Assembly (NCBI GenBank): GCA_018969425.1 | Contig: JAGWYJ010000001.1 | Span: 1 to 64,000 of the forward strand | Reading direction: 5' to 3' | DNA: 64,000 nt | DNA from: Alphaproteobacteria bacterium | GTDB lineage: Bacteria > Pseudomonadota > Alphaproteobacteria > Caulobacterales > Hyphomonadaceae | Shown here: piece by piece, positions 1 to 8,879 of the stretch | Position numbering within the stretch: position 1 is the first letter of the stretch | Layout of the letters: each line of letters begins with the position of its first letter | Notes under the pieces: generated by a model | Databases searched by the model: none | Told to the model about the DNA's origin: nothing | What the model saw: the letters and a program-made list of their open reading frames with translations, nothing else | Translations under genes and position numbers: made by a program

Positions 1-151
1 GCAGCCCCGGCTTCAACGTGATGCGCCCCTCAACTTCAACCTTGCCAGCCTCAATCGATGCGCGCGCCTGAGCGCGGGAGGGAGCAAGACCGCGCCTCAC
101 AATCTCCGCATCAAGCCGGCGGCGCTCTTCTCCCTGATCCGAGTCCGTCAA
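1..151 (-). CDS. tlyA: TlyA-family rRNA 2'-O-methyltransferase (partial, N-terminus only)
   Basis: This ORF is not in the supplied track. Read on the minus strand it gives an N-terminal S4-type RNA-binding start containing LDAEIVRRGLAPSRAQA followed by IEAGKVEVEG, the pattern of the TlyA/hemolysin-A family, which methylates ribosomal RNA ribose. About 50 codons are present and the rest lies left of the window. The frame has no ATG near the domain. A TTG at 151 preceded by GGAG at 8 nt spacing is the best start, and an in-frame stop lies further upstream. TlyA commonly follows dxs in alphaproteobacteria, which supports the call. Here two plus-strand genes lie between them. Confidence 0.75.
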   Translation of the reverse strand, partial: MTDSDQGEERRRLDAEIVRRGLAPSRAQARASIEAGKVEVEGRITLKPGL

Positions 152-342
152 TTCGCTCGCTCCGATACGCCGCGCTGTCGGCAGCCTCTCTGCGTGAAGA
201 CATGAAGCGGCCTCTCGTCAATAGGCGTTTGTTCGACGCGCTTTGACGTTTCCAGACGCAGGTTCCATAAGGCGTCTTATCGTCCGTTCCGGGCCAGCAG
301 CCGGAAGCGGCCGTCGCAACTCACCTGAGCAGGTTCGCGCCG

Positions 343-1359
343 ATGCTTCTGACCCCTGTTGAACGAAATAATATGTCCGAGCCGAACGCTGAAGCGTTCA
401 TCTTCGGTTTCGAGTTTCATTCCGGGCAGCGTCCTCGCCCGATCGCGTGGTCGGAGGTGAAGGAGATCGGAGCCTCTGTAGCCACGGGCTGGCGCTGGCT
501 GCATTTCAACAGGCTCGCCAGGGCGACCGAGGAGTGGCTTGAACAGCGATCCGGCCTCGATGAAACCGTTATATCGGCGCTCCTGCAGAACGAAACCCGC
601 CCGCGGTGCGTGGCTCACGGCGAAGGGCTTCTGCTCAACCTTCGAGGCGTCAACTACAACCCCGGCGCCGAACCCGAGGACATGATATCGGTCCGCATAT
701 GGGCTACCGGCTCTCTCATCGTGTCCATGAGGTCCTATCCTGTCCGCGCCATTCACGAGATCCGGGAGGACGTCGCGCGCAGCGATACGCCGCTGACGCC
801 GGGAGGCCTTCTCGTCAGAATCTGCGCCCAGCTCGTCGACAACATAGACCCGATCGTCGAGCATCTTCGGGACGATGCCGACCAGTATGAAGAGCAGCTC
901 CTGTCGCCCAACGCCCGCCTCCCCCGGAACGCACTCGCCGAATTCAGGGGGACGATCCTCCTCCTGAGGCGCTATATTCAGCCCCAGAAAGAGGCCGTCG
1001 CGCAGCTGCTTCGGGAGAACTCATCGCTCATTGACGCTGCTCAGGCGATTCTGCTCAGAGAGACGGGCGACCACATCACCCGGATCTCAGAGGAGCTGGA
1101 TACGATCCGTGAGCGGGCGGCCGTTCTCCAGGATCAGGTCGCAGGCCACCGACAGGAAATCCTCAACCGACGCCTTCTCGCCCTGTCCATCGTATCGTCC
1201 GTCTTCCTGCCGCTGACCTTCCTGACCGGCCTCCTCGGAATGAACGTGGCGGGGATCCCATTCGCGGGCGAACTCTGGGCCTTTCCCATGATCGTCGTTC
1301 TGCTGACGCTTGTGGCGGGCAGCCTTCTTGGGGTGCTGAAACTTCTGAAATGGATGTAG
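343..1359 (+). CDS. zntB: ZntB-like CorA-family zinc/divalent cation transporter
   Basis: A 338-residue inner-membrane protein of the CorA metal-ion transporter superfamily. A long soluble N-terminal region with helical, charged segments (about residues 150-280) is followed by two C-terminal membrane helices. The first ends in the signature GMN (about residue 300) within LTGLLGMNVAGIP, the form typical of ZntB rather than CorA. ZntB proteins move Zn2+, but substrate cannot be proven from sequence. Start: the 343 ATG has an AGG about 9 nt upstream. An ATG at 373 (MSEPNAEAF) matches the usual family N-terminus but has no clear Shine-Dalgarno. The next gene, an acetyltransferase, begins 13 nt downstream, so the two are probably cotranscribed. 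Confidence 0.85.
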   Translation: MLLTPVERNNMSEPNAEAFIFGFEFHSGQRPRPIAWSEVKEIGASVATGWRWLHFNRLARATEEWLEQRSGLDETVISALLQNETRPRCVAHGEGLLLNLRGVNYNPGAEPEDMISVRIWATGSLIVSMRSYPVRAIHEIREDVARSDTPLTPGGLLVRICAQLVDNIDPIVEHLRDDADQYEEQLLSPNARLPRNALAEFRGTILLLRRYIQPQKEAVAQLLRENSSLIDAAQAILLRETGDHITRISEELDTIRERAAVLQDQVAGHRQEILNRRLLALSIVSSVFLPLTFLTGLLGMNVAGIPFAGELWAFPMIVVLLTLVAGSLLGVLKLLKWM

Positions 1360-1372
1360 AGCGGTTTTCGAG

Positions 1373-1900
1373 ATGATCATCACTCCCCGAGCCGACTTCC
1401 AGATCGTCGAGGCGTCCGGACGAGATATCGCAGGCATCTGCGACATCTATAATCAGGCGGTGCGGGAAACCTATTCAATCTGGTCTGAGACGGAGACAAC
1501 GCCGGAACTTCGAAGGCGGTGGATGGAGACGCGGCGAGCTGACGGCTTTCCGGTGCTCGCGGCTCGATCCTCAGGTCCCGACAACCGCGTCCTCGGCTAT
1601 GGAAGCTTCGGAACCTTTCGCGACTTTCCCGGCTTTTCGAAAACAGTCGAGCATTCCGTCTACGTAGCGCCCGAGGCGCAGGGACAAGGCGTCGGACGCG
1701 CCCTTCTGGACGCATTGATCATATCCGCGCGCCAACGCGGACTTTCAGCGATGGTCGGCGCCATCGATTCGACCAACGAGGCCTCTCTGGCGCTCCACGC
1801 GAAGCTCGGCTTCGAGGTGCAGGGACGACTGACGGGCGTCGGCCACAAGTTCGGCCGACGTCTCGATCTGATCTTCATGGTCAGGCAGGTCGACAGCTGA
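1373..1900 (+). CDS. GNAT N-acetyltransferase, phosphinothricin-acetyltransferase-like
   Basis: A 175-residue single-domain GNAT protein. The acetyl-CoA pyrophosphate-binding loop is visible as VAPEAQGQGVGRAL (about residues 102-115), preceded by HSVYVAP, and the C-terminal part reads LHAKLGFEVQGRLTGVGHKFGR, as in the Pat/Bar-like subfamily. These enzymes acetylate the amino group of small amino-acid-like compounds such as phosphinothricin or methionine sulfoximine. The physiological substrate is unknown here. It follows the ZntB-like gene by 13 nt and converges on dxs, with only 9 nt between the stop codons. Confidence 0.85.
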   Translation: MIITPRADFQIVEASGRDIAGICDIYNQAVRETYSIWSETETTPELRRRWMETRRADGFPVLAARSSGPDNRVLGYGSFGTFRDFPGFSKTVEHSVYVAPEAQGQGVGRALLDALIISARQRGLSAMVGAIDSTNEASLALHAKLGFEVQGRLTGVGHKFGRRLDLIFMVRQVDS

Positions 1901-1909
1901 AACCACTCC

Positions 1910-3823
1910 TCAGGCGGTAATGCGCCGAAGAGCCGCCTCATCACCTCGTCCGAGCGCTTTGATGGCCGCGGCAGCGATGGATCTCGCGTCGAGACCCGCA
2001 TCCTCGTACATTCTCTCGGGACGGTCCTGATCCTGGAAGCGATCGGGAAGATGGAGGGTACGAATACGAAGTCCTGCATCCAGCAAGCCATGCGAGGCGA
2101 GATGTTGAAGCACAAAGGCGCCAAAGCCGCCCATGGCTCCTTCCTCGATGGTCAGCAGCACCTCGTGATTGCGAGCCAGATCTGAAACGAGATCAGCATC
2201 CAGAGGCTTCGCGAACCGCGCATCAGCGACGGTGGTGGAGAGCCCCTGCGCCGCGAGCATGTCGGCGGCCGACAGCGCCTCCTGCAATCTGGCCCCATAC
2301 GACAGGATCGCAATCGAAGCCCCCTCGCGGACTATCCGCCCCTTGCCGATCTCGAGAGGCTGGGCGTCGATCAGCAGCGGGAGCCCCAAGCCCTCTCCCC
2401 GAGGGTAGCGGAAGGCGGAGGGACGATCGTCGATGATATGAGCGGTCGCAACCATGCGCTGCAATTCTGTCTCATCGGCTGCGGCCATCAGAACGAAGCC
2501 CGGCAGGGCGCCGAGATAGCCGATATCGAACGACCCGGCGTGGGTGGGACCGTCAGCGCCCACCAACCCGGCGCGATCCAGAGCAAAACGCACAGGCAGA
2601 CGCTGAATGGCGACATCGTGGACGACGCTGTCGTAACCTCTCTGAAGAAAGGTCGAGTAGATCGCGGCGAAGGGCTTCACGCCGTCTGCGGCCAGACCGG
2701 CGGCGAATGTGACCGCGTGCTGCTCGGCTATGCCGACATCGAAGCATCGCTCCGGAAACCTCTCGGCGAAAAGATCCAGACCGGTTCCCGAAGGCATGGC
2801 TGCCGTGATGGCGACAACAGACGGATCCTTTTCCGCCACCCGAATGAGCTCGCGAGCGAACACCGAAGTATAGGATGGCGGTCCAGCCTTGGCCTTCGCC
2901 TGCTCTCCGGTCACCACATTGAACTTGGACACCCCATGGTATTTGTCGTCGGCGTTTTCCGCCGGGGCGTAACCATGACCCTTCTGGGTCACTACGTGCA
3001 CCAGCACCGGACCGTTATCCATGTCGCGCACATTCTCGAGAACCGGTATCAGCGCGCTGAGATCATGCCCATCGATCGGTCCCACATAGTAGAAGCCAAG
3101 GGCGTCGAACATATCGCCCCCGAGCGCGAAATTGCGCGCATAGTGCTCGGCCTTCTTGGCCGGACCCTCGAGACCGATCGCGCGCACCATCGACTTCGCC
3201 GCCTTGCGAAGGGTCCGATAGCCTTTTGAGGACACCGTCCGGGACAGATAGTGGCTCAGCGCCCCCACAGGAGGCGCGATGGACATGTCGTTGTCATTCA
3301 GCACAACGATCATCCGGGTGTTCATGCCGCCCGCATTGTTCATCGCCTCATAGATCATGCCGGCGGTCATCGCGCCGTCTCCGACGACTGCGATCACCCG
3401 GTTGTCGCGCCCGGCAAGATCCCGCGCGACCGCAAAGCCGGCAGCCGCGGACACGGAGGTGCCCGCATGAGCGGCGCCGAACGGATCATACTCGCTCTCA
3501 TCGCGCTTGGTGAAACCCGAGAGCCCCCCGCCCATCCGCAAGGTGCGGATACGATCGCGGCGACCCGTCAGAATTTTGTGGGGATAGGCCTGGTGCCCGA
3601 CATCCCAGACGAGACGATCACGCGGGGTGTCAAAGACGGCGTGCAGAGCGACCGTCAGCTCCACCACTCCAAGGCCGGCCCCCAGATGCCCGCCGGTCAC
3701 GGAAACCGCGCTGATGGTCTCCGCCCGCAGCTCGTCGGCGATCTGCTTCAGTTCATTCCTCGACCGCCCCCTGAGGTCGGCCGGGGTGCGGATCTGATCA
3801 AGAAGAGGCGTCTGGCTGGTCAT
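1910..3823 (-). CDS. dxs: 1-deoxy-D-xylulose-5-phosphate synthase
   Basis: A 637-residue cytosolic, thiamine-diphosphate-dependent transketolase-like enzyme. It condenses pyruvate and glyceraldehyde 3-phosphate to DXP, the entry step of the MEP isoprenoid pathway. Visible features are the early GGHLGAGLG, the ThDP/Mg motif beginning GDGAMTAG (about residue 148) with the downstream NDNDMSI, the catalytic-Glu segment [17 protein letters not shown], and the C-terminal transketolase domain. Length is normal for the family. It lies 31 nt downstream of ispA on the same strand, forming the common alphaproteobacterial xseB-ispA-dxs cluster that couples isoprenoid precursor supply to prenyl chain elongation. 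No strong Shine-Dalgarno is visible, suggesting cotranscription with ispA. Confidence 0.97.
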   Translation of the reverse strand: MTSQTPLLDQIRTPADLRGRSRNELKQIADELRAETISAVSVTGGHLGAGLGVVELTVALHAVFDTPRDRLVWDVGHQAYPHKILTGRRDRIRTLRMGGGLSGFTKRDESEYDPFGAAHAGTSVSAAAGFAVARDLAGRDNRVIAVVGDGAMTAGMIYEAMNNAGGMNTRMIVVLNDNDMSIAPPVGALSHYLSRTVSSKGYRTLRKAAKSMVRAIGLEGPAKKAEHYARNFALGGDMFDALGFYYVGPIDGHDLSALIPVLENVRDMDNGPVLVHVVTQKGHGYAPAENADDKYHGVSKFNVVTGEQAKAKAGPPSYTSVFARELIRVAEKDPSVVAITAAMPSGTGLDLFAERFPERCFDVGIAEQHAVTFAAGLAADGVKPFAAIYSTFLQRGYDSVVHDVAIQRLPVRFALDRAGLVGADGPTHAGSFDIGYLGALPGFVLMAAADETELQRMVATAHIIDDRPSAFRYPRGEGLGLPLLIDAQPLEIGKGRIVREGASIAILSYGARLQEALSAADMLAAQGLSTTVADARFAKPLDADLVSDLARNHEVLLTIEEGAMGGFGAFVLQHLASHGLLDAGLRIRTLHLPDRFQDQDRPERMYEDAGLDARSIAAAAIKALGRGDEAALRRITA

Positions 3824-3854
3824 TCAGGCATCTGTTCAAAAACTGCACCTCGCC

Positions 3855-4760
3855 TTAATGGCGACGATTGAGCACAAAGTCGACGGTCTGAACCAGCAAA
3901 GACGCGCGCGTCCCAAAAGAGGACAGGTGCTGCTTGGCCTGGGCGGCAAGATAGATCACCCTTTCCCGAGCGCCCTCGACCCCCAGAAGGGTCACAAAGT
4001 TAACCTTCCCGGCGTCCTTGTCTTTTTCGATCGCCTTTCCAAGCGTCTCCTCATCCCCTTCAACATCAAGAAGGTCGTCAACGATCTGAAAGGCGAGCCC
4101 CAGATCGGTCGTAAAGCCTGCGACGGCCTGACGCTCGTGATCATGGGCCCCGCCCAGCAGCGCACCCACCTCCCCGGCGAAGGTGATCATGGCTCCGGTC
4201 TTAAGTCTCTGCATACGAGTGAGGACCTGAAGGGGATCCTCGCCATCGATCTCGGGGCGCATGTCGATCATCTGACCTCCCACCATCCCGCGGGGGCCGG
4301 CCGCATGCGCCATTCGTTCGATCAGGCGACATCGCATGACCGCATCCCGGTGCGTTTCAGGCGAAGCCATGATCTCGAATGCGAGCGTTAAAAGAGCGTC
4401 CCCCGCCAGAACCGCAGTGGCCTCGTCGAAGGCCTTGTGGACGGTAGGCTGACCGCGGCGGATGTCGTCATCATCCATGCACGGCAGATCGTCGTGGATC
4501 AGGGAATAGGCGTGAACGCACTCGATCGCCGCCGCCGCCCGCAACAGGGCCTTCTCGGGGGCTCCGAACATCCGGCCGACCTCAATGGCGATGAAGGGTC
4601 GGATGCGCTTACCCCGCCCTAAAGCCCCATGCCTCATCGCTCTCATCAGCTGGGCCTCAGGGCCCGAAGCGGACGGGATCAGCTGATCGATCGCCACCGT
4701 GATGCGATCTCCAACCTCATTGAGGCGGCGTTCAAAAACAGGGTCTACGGCGATCTTCAA
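3855..4760 (-). CDS. ispA: Farnesyl/geranylgeranyl-type polyprenyl diphosphate synthase
   Basis: A 301-residue all-helical trans-prenyltransferase that adds isopentenyl diphosphate units to allylic diphosphates to make farnesyl diphosphate. The first Asp-rich motif is seen in HDDLPCMDDDD (about residues 89-99) and the second in QIVDDLLDVEGD (about 228-240). GKRIRP near residue 50 is the conserved diphosphate-binding segment. The position between xseB and dxs is the usual one for ispA. Chain length (C15 or C20) cannot be fixed from sequence alone. Confidence 0.95.
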   Translation of the reverse strand: MKIAVDPVFERRLNEVGDRITVAIDQLIPSASGPEAQLMRAMRHGALGRGKRIRPFIAIEVGRMFGAPEKALLRAAAAIECVHAYSLIHDDLPCMDDDDIRRGQPTVHKAFDEATAVLAGDALLTLAFEIMASPETHRDAVMRCRLIERMAHAAGPRGMVGGQMIDMRPEIDGEDPLQVLTRMQRLKTGAMITFAGEVGALLGGAHDHERQAVAGFTTDLGLAFQIVDDLLDVEGDEETLGKAIEKDKDAGKVNFVTLLGVEGARERVIYLAAQAKQHLSSFGTRASLLVQTVDFVLNRRH

Positions 4761-4799
4761 CGTATGTCTTCTCCAGGCAGCGAAGAGTTCGACAGCGGC

Positions 4800-5054
4800 T
4801 CAGGTCTCTTCGACACGCTCCACCCCCTTTGGACCCTCAGGTCCCAGAACTATTTTTTCGACCTTGAGCTCGGCAGCCTTAAGTTTCTGTTCGCAGTGAG
4901 CCTTCAATGCCGCGCCGCGCTCATAAATGCGGATCGAGTCCTCCAATGGCACGTCCCCGGCTTCGAGGCGATCGACTATCTTCTCAAGGGCGGCCAACGC
5001 ATCCTCAAAACTCATCGTCGCGATATCCGGCGCATCAGCGGACTGAGGCATCAT
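4800..5054 (-). CDS. xseB: Exodeoxyribonuclease VII small subunit
   Basis: A small acidic helical protein, the regulatory subunit of the XseA/XseB single-strand exonuclease. The diagnostic core is [27 protein letters not shown], then YERGAAL and [15 protein letters not shown]. The ORF track starts at 5096, but tandem ATGs at 5054 and 5051 are preceded by GGAG at 3 and 6 nt and give a protein of normal family length (about 83-84 aa). The extra 5' codons are probably untranslated. It is followed by ispA 39 nt downstream on the same strand. Confidence 0.9.
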   Translation of the reverse strand: MMPQSADAPDIATMSFEDALAALEKIVDRLEAGDVPLEDSIRIYERGAALKAHCEQKLKAAELKVEKIVLGPEGPKGVERVEET

Positions 5055-5127
5055 CGTCTCCATGGTCGCATAGAAAGACTGTGCCGAAATCCGCACTCAG
5101 TGTGCGGCGATCGGACAGACAGAACGG

Positions 5128-5748
5128 TCATCTCCTGCGCTCGTATACGCGAAATGACCAGTAGGCGTCTCCACCATCGCGCACGCAATTCCAACCGCGT
5201 CGAGCCAGCGGCCGCCGCAGCATCCGGTTGAACCACCCATGAGCCGCAAGCACGACATCGCGTCCCTCGGAAGCCGTCTCGATCAGAACCTCCGCAGCTT
5301 TGCGAGCCCTGGCTCGCGTCTCAACCGCCGACTCCTGTCCGCCCGAGTGGCCGAGCAGCCAGGCAAGGCGCGCGATCTTGTTCCACGTCTTGGGCAGATA
5401 ACGACGGCGATCCGACCATTCCGGAGGAGGAAGGGGCGCCTCGTTGAAAATCTCATTGGTCGCGATGCTCCGTCCCGGAGCGATCATGGCCGCCGTCTCA
5501 ATGGCGCGCGGACGAGCGCTCGCCAACACGACAGCATCTATCGCGCGTTGCGCCAACTCTTCAGGGCAGGACTGACCAGCGGCGAGAGATCCGATCTCAT
5601 AAAGGGCCCACCAGTCCTTGTAAGCACGCCAGTCCAGCGGCGGTCCGGCCTCACGGTCCAAAGCGGGACGCCCATGGCGCGCGACGATGATCCTCCCGGG
5701 ACGGGTGGGACGCATCGTGCGTTCCTTTTCGAGGGATACGTCCGTCAT
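5128..5748 (-). CDS. Histidine phosphatase superfamily (phosphoglycerate-mutase-like) protein
   Basis: A 206-residue protein with the superfamily signature RHG in IIVARHGRP (about residues 20-28), where the His is the phospho-acceptor. A second conserved His lies in LAAHGWFNRML (about 168-178), and SARPRAIETA matches the usual S-x-R motif after strand 2. The family is diverse and the substrate cannot be assigned. An internal ATG at residue 12 (MRPTRPGR) is an alternative start that would remove a poorly conserved leader. It lies directly upstream of xseB on the same strand. Confidence 0.8.
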   Translation of the reverse strand: MTDVSLEKERTMRPTRPGRIIVARHGRPALDREAGPPLDWRAYKDWWALYEIGSLAAGQSCPEELAQRAIDAVVLASARPRAIETAAMIAPGRSIATNEIFNEAPLPPPEWSDRRRYLPKTWNKIARLAWLLGHSGGQESAVETRARARKAAEVLIETASEGRDVVLAAHGWFNRMLRRPLARRGWNCVRDGGDAYWSFRVYERRR

Positions 5749-5889
5749 TTCGCGTCCAGCCCAGAGCCCGCCTTCCCCAAAGGGCGATGGAGAAGGAGCG
5801 GCTTCCTGCTTACTTCAACCCCGACAAAAACGGAAATCCCATTCATATCGCGACTCGGCGAGGGGTTCGCTACCGCCCAAAGGGACCAA

Positions 5890-6759
5890 TCAGAGAGCCC
5901 GCCAGAGGCGGGGGGCGGCGCACTCCGCGCCTTCGGCGCGACGGCAGGAGTAGAGGCTGAACAACACCGTCTCAGCCCGACCGATCAGATGATCGAAGGG
6001 AACGAACCCGATCGCCGGCTCGCCGCCTGAAATAGCGCGGCAATTCCAGGCGTCCGGGAAGGCCGCCGCCATGCCTGGATGGCCGGATGATGCGCGACTG
6101 TCCTCAGAGTTGTCCCGATTGTCGCCCATCATGAAGACATGTCCTTCCGGGACCCTGAAGATCGGGGTGCGGTCGAGACATTCATTGTCGGAAAACTCAT
6201 GAATGAGATGGGTCCCATCTTCGCCCGGGAGGCTCTCGCGATACTCGGCGGCCGTGCGCAGCATTCGTGAGCTGTCGCCCTGAACATAGCTGAAGGTCCG
6301 GACCAGCTCCCGCTTCACCTCCTCGCCGTTCAGAAACAAAAGGCCGTCCCTGTACTGAACGGTATCTCCCGGCAGCCCGACAATCCGCTTGATCATCACC
6401 TTATTGCTGGAGGGATGCTGGAAGACAATCACGTCGCCGCGGCGGGGCGTAGATCCCATCACGCGATTGGAAGGGTCGCTGGCGTCGTCTCCAATAAACC
6501 AGGCGCCGACGCCGAAGGGCGCCGAATGACGGTTATAGCCATAGGCGAACTTCGAGACCGCGACGCGATCGCCCACCTGAAGCGCAGGCACCATGCTCTC
6601 CGACGGGATCGAGCGCAGCTCATAGACGAATGTCGAAAATACGAGCCAGAAGGGCAAAAAGACCGCAATCGTGAAAACTGTCTCACGGATCTCGTGAACA
6701 ATCTTCTGGACCCAGGTCTTCGGCTCTGTCGCCTGCTCGGTTGTGGTGTCGTTGGCCAT
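5890..6759 (-). CDS. lepB: Signal peptidase I
   Basis: A 289-residue inner-membrane serine protease that cleaves Sec and Tat signal peptides. One N-terminal membrane helix (about residues 28-46) precedes the catalytic Ser in IPSESMVPAL (Ser about 55). The remaining boxes are VGDRVAVSKFAYG, RRGDVIVF, the catalytic Lys in VMIKRIVGLPGD, and MMGDNRDNSEDSR. The periplasmic domain carries the usual family insert. Length is typical. It stands as its own minus-strand unit between the phosphatase and the MBL hydrolase. Confidence 0.97.
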   Translation of the reverse strand: MANDTTTEQATEPKTWVQKIVHEIRETVFTIAVFLPFWLVFSTFVYELRSIPSESMVPALQVGDRVAVSKFAYGYNRHSAPFGVGAWFIGDDASDPSNRVMGSTPRRGDVIVFQHPSSNKVMIKRIVGLPGDTVQYRDGLLFLNGEEVKRELVRTFSYVQGDSSRMLRTAAEYRESLPGEDGTHLIHEFSDNECLDRTPIFRVPEGHVFMMGDNRDNSEDSRASSGHPGMAAAFPDAWNCRAISGGEPAIGFVPFDHLIGRAETVLFSLYSCRRAEGAECAAPRLWRAL

Positions 6760-6855
6760 GCCCTGAACCCTGAACCCATGCTGGTCTGGCCCGACAGCGC
6801 CAGCAGGCGCCGCACGGGACAGAGGGCCACATACGCACCGCCGGAGGGGGGGACG

Positions 6856-7908
6856 TCAAGACACCCGTCTGTATAGAGTGATCCCGTCGGAGGTTTCGGC
6901 GCTGACCAATCCCCGTCCGATCAGACAGTTCAGGTGAGCGACCGTCTCGCCCGTCGCCATCCCCAGGGTGTCGCGATCAATGGCGCGCGCGAACATCGCG
7001 CCGAACAGGTCGATGGCCCGCCTTGGCGGATCCAACCGGAGGAGCACCCGCTCAAGGGCGGTCTCATGCCCGGCCATCAGCGCGTCAAGCCGCTTGTGGG
7101 CGCCATAGAAAGGTTCGTTGTGAGCGGGAAGAACCAGACAGTCGGCCGGAAGCATATCCCGCAGCTTGCGACATGATTTCAGCCAGTCCGACAGCGGGTC
7201 CGCCGCCGGCTCCGTCGGGAAGACTGACACATTGGAGGAAATCCGGGGAAGAATCTGGTCGCCTGATATGAATACGTTGAGGTCAGGCTGCCAGAGACAG
7301 GCATGATCCGGAGAATGGCCGCAGCCGGTCACGACCCGCCACAACCGCCCGCCAATCTCGATCTCCTGACCATCTTCAAGGCGACGATAGGCGTCAGGGA
7401 GCTGCGAGACGCCTTTCCCAAAACCCCCGAAACGATCCACATAGCGATCGAGGTCCTCCTGCTCCCACCCCGCCGCACGATAGAATTTCACCCCCGCCTC
7501 AGGCGCCTCGCGTCCCGTGTCGGCGACGAGCATCCGACAGGTGATGTACTCCAGCCGGGTCATGAGAAGCTCGCACCCGAATTTTCGCGTCATCCAGCCG
7601 GCAAGGCCGACATGATCGGGGTGCATGTGGGTGACGATGACGCGACGAACCGGACGTCCCTCAATAGTCTCTGCGAATATCGTTCTCCAGAGCGCCTTCG
7701 TCTCGCTGGTCTGAACGCCGGTATCGACCACCGTCCAGCCGTCTCCGTCCTCAATCAGCCAGAGATTGATCCATTTCAGGGCGAAGGGCAGCGGCATGCG
7801 CACCCACCGAACGCCAGGCGCGACCTCGATCGCCGTTCCAGGCGCCGGCGGCTCTGCAAACGGATAATCATACCGCGCCCGGGGGGTCTTGCCTTCAAAA
7901 CCATCCAT
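6856..7908 (-). CDS. MBL-fold metallo-hydrolase
   Basis: A 350-residue metallo-beta-lactamase-fold protein. The metal site is seen as THMHPDHVGLAGW (about residues 93-105), then GCGHSPDHACLW (about 195-206) and a later CLVLPAHNEPF. An extra C-terminal helical region of about 70 residues ends the protein (ETVAHLNCLIGRGLVSAE), resembling a small winged-helix tail seen in LACTB2-like hydrolases. The substrate is unknown, and thioester or glyoxalase-II-like hydrolysis is only one possibility. It is divergent from the YceI gene across a 214-nt gap. Confidence 0.85.
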   Translation of the reverse strand: MDGFEGKTPRARYDYPFAEPPAPGTAIEVAPGVRWVRMPLPFALKWINLWLIEDGDGWTVVDTGVQTSETKALWRTIFAETIEGRPVRRVIVTHMHPDHVGLAGWMTRKFGCELLMTRLEYITCRMLVADTGREAPEAGVKFYRAAGWEQEDLDRYVDRFGGFGKGVSQLPDAYRRLEDGQEIEIGGRLWRVVTGCGHSPDHACLWQPDLNVFISGDQILPRISSNVSVFPTEPAADPLSDWLKSCRKLRDMLPADCLVLPAHNEPFYGAHKRLDALMAGHETALERVLLRLDPPRRAIDLFGAMFARAIDRDTLGMATGETVAHLNCLIGRGLVSAETSDGITLYRRVS

Positions 7909-7989
7909 GCAGACCGATCCTTCCGCTGCTCGACCTCACTGTACCCGCCCGAGGCCGTCCGGCAAACCGCTCCGGAGACCTTTAGAGCA

Positions 7990-8003
7990 AAACGACGTCG
8001 TTT
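7990..8003. repeat. Perfect 14-bp palindrome AAACGACGTCGTTT
   Basis: AAACGAC is followed directly by its exact reverse complement GTCGTTT. It lies in the 214-nt region between the divergent MBL-hydrolase and YceI genes. It could be an operator for a dimeric regulator, but no factor can be named from sequence. Confidence 0.4.
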
Positions 8004-8122
8004 CCATTTCACTGGCGATCAGTCTGGACGATCCGCTGCAGGGCGCCTATGTGAAAAGTCGTCTTATCCAGGCCGCCGCCTCCGTCCGGAGACCGGCTCG
8101 ACGTCTTGCTCAGGAGACCCCA

Positions 8123-8734
8123 ATGTTGAAGATCCTCGTCGCGGCGTCTATCGCCGCCTTCGCTTTTACGGCCTCAGCTTCAGCCCAGGCGCCGGCGGCG
8201 ACCTATGTGGTGGACAAGACCCATGCCAGCCTGACATGGAAACTCGCTCATCAGGGCCTCTCGAATTACACCGCCCGCTTCACCTCCTTTGATGCTGAAC
8301 TCTTCTTCAATGAAGCCGACGTGTCGAAGTCGAAGCTGAGCGTTCAGATCGACCCTAAGACCGTTGAAACCGACTTCGCAAAGACCCGGCCGGCAGGAAA
8401 CACGACCGACTTCAATGCTGAGATCGCCAGCGGCGCCAATTTCATGAATTCGGCAAAATTCCCGTCCATCACCTTCGTATCGAAGTCGATCTCCAAGACC
8501 GGAGAGAAGACCGGAAAACTGACCGGAGACCTAACCTTCCTCGGCGTGACGAAACCCGTCACTCTGGATATCGTCTACGTGGGCAATCGGAACGATCCGC
8601 GAGCGAATAAGCACAAGGTCGGCTTTTCCGCGACGGGAAAGATCAAGCGTTCCGACTTCGGAATGAAGTACGGCATCCCCATGATCGGGGATGAGGTCCA
8701 GCTGATGATCGAGGCGGAGTTCGTTCAGAAGTAA
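8123..8734 (+). CDS. YceI-family secreted lipocalin-like protein
   Basis: A 203-residue periplasmic protein with a clear Sec signal peptide (MLKILVAASIAAFAFTASASAQA). The mature part is a YceI beta-barrel, recognised by YVVDKTHASLTWKLAH at the start, TDFNAEIASGANFMNSAKFP in the middle and LTGDLTFLGVTKPVTLDIVY. YceI proteins bind long isoprenoid or amphiphilic lipids. The ORF track starts at 7889, but the ATG at 8123 has AGGAG 6 nt upstream and begins the signal peptide. It is followed by a hairpin and then by a b561-YceI fusion gene on the same strand. Confidence 0.93.
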   Translation: MLKILVAASIAAFAFTASASAQAPAATYVVDKTHASLTWKLAHQGLSNYTARFTSFDAELFFNEADVSKSKLSVQIDPKTVETDFAKTRPAGNTTDFNAEIASGANFMNSAKFPSITFVSKSISKTGEKTGKLTGDLTFLGVTKPVTLDIVYVGNRNDPRANKHKVGFSATGKIKRSDFGMKYGIPMIGDEVQLMIEAEFVQK

Positions 8735-8743
8735 TCCTCCAGA

Positions 8744-8769
8744 AGGCGGACGGGTCTTCCCGTCCGCCT
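8744..8769 (+). terminator. Hairpin after the YceI gene
   Basis: Perfect 11-bp stem AGGCGGACGGG / CCCGTCCGCCT with a TCTT loop, 10 nt after the YceI stop codon. There is no following U-tract, so it may attenuate, or stabilise the 3' end, rather than fully terminate before the b561-YceI gene. Confidence 0.6.
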
Positions 8770-8879
8770 CAGTCAGACGAGAGGAGCCGCGACCGCCCCC
8801 TGAGGTCGCGGATTTACGGGACGAGCAAGGAATGCGACCTTGGTCCCATCAACCACGCAAACCGACCCCGGGACCTAAC

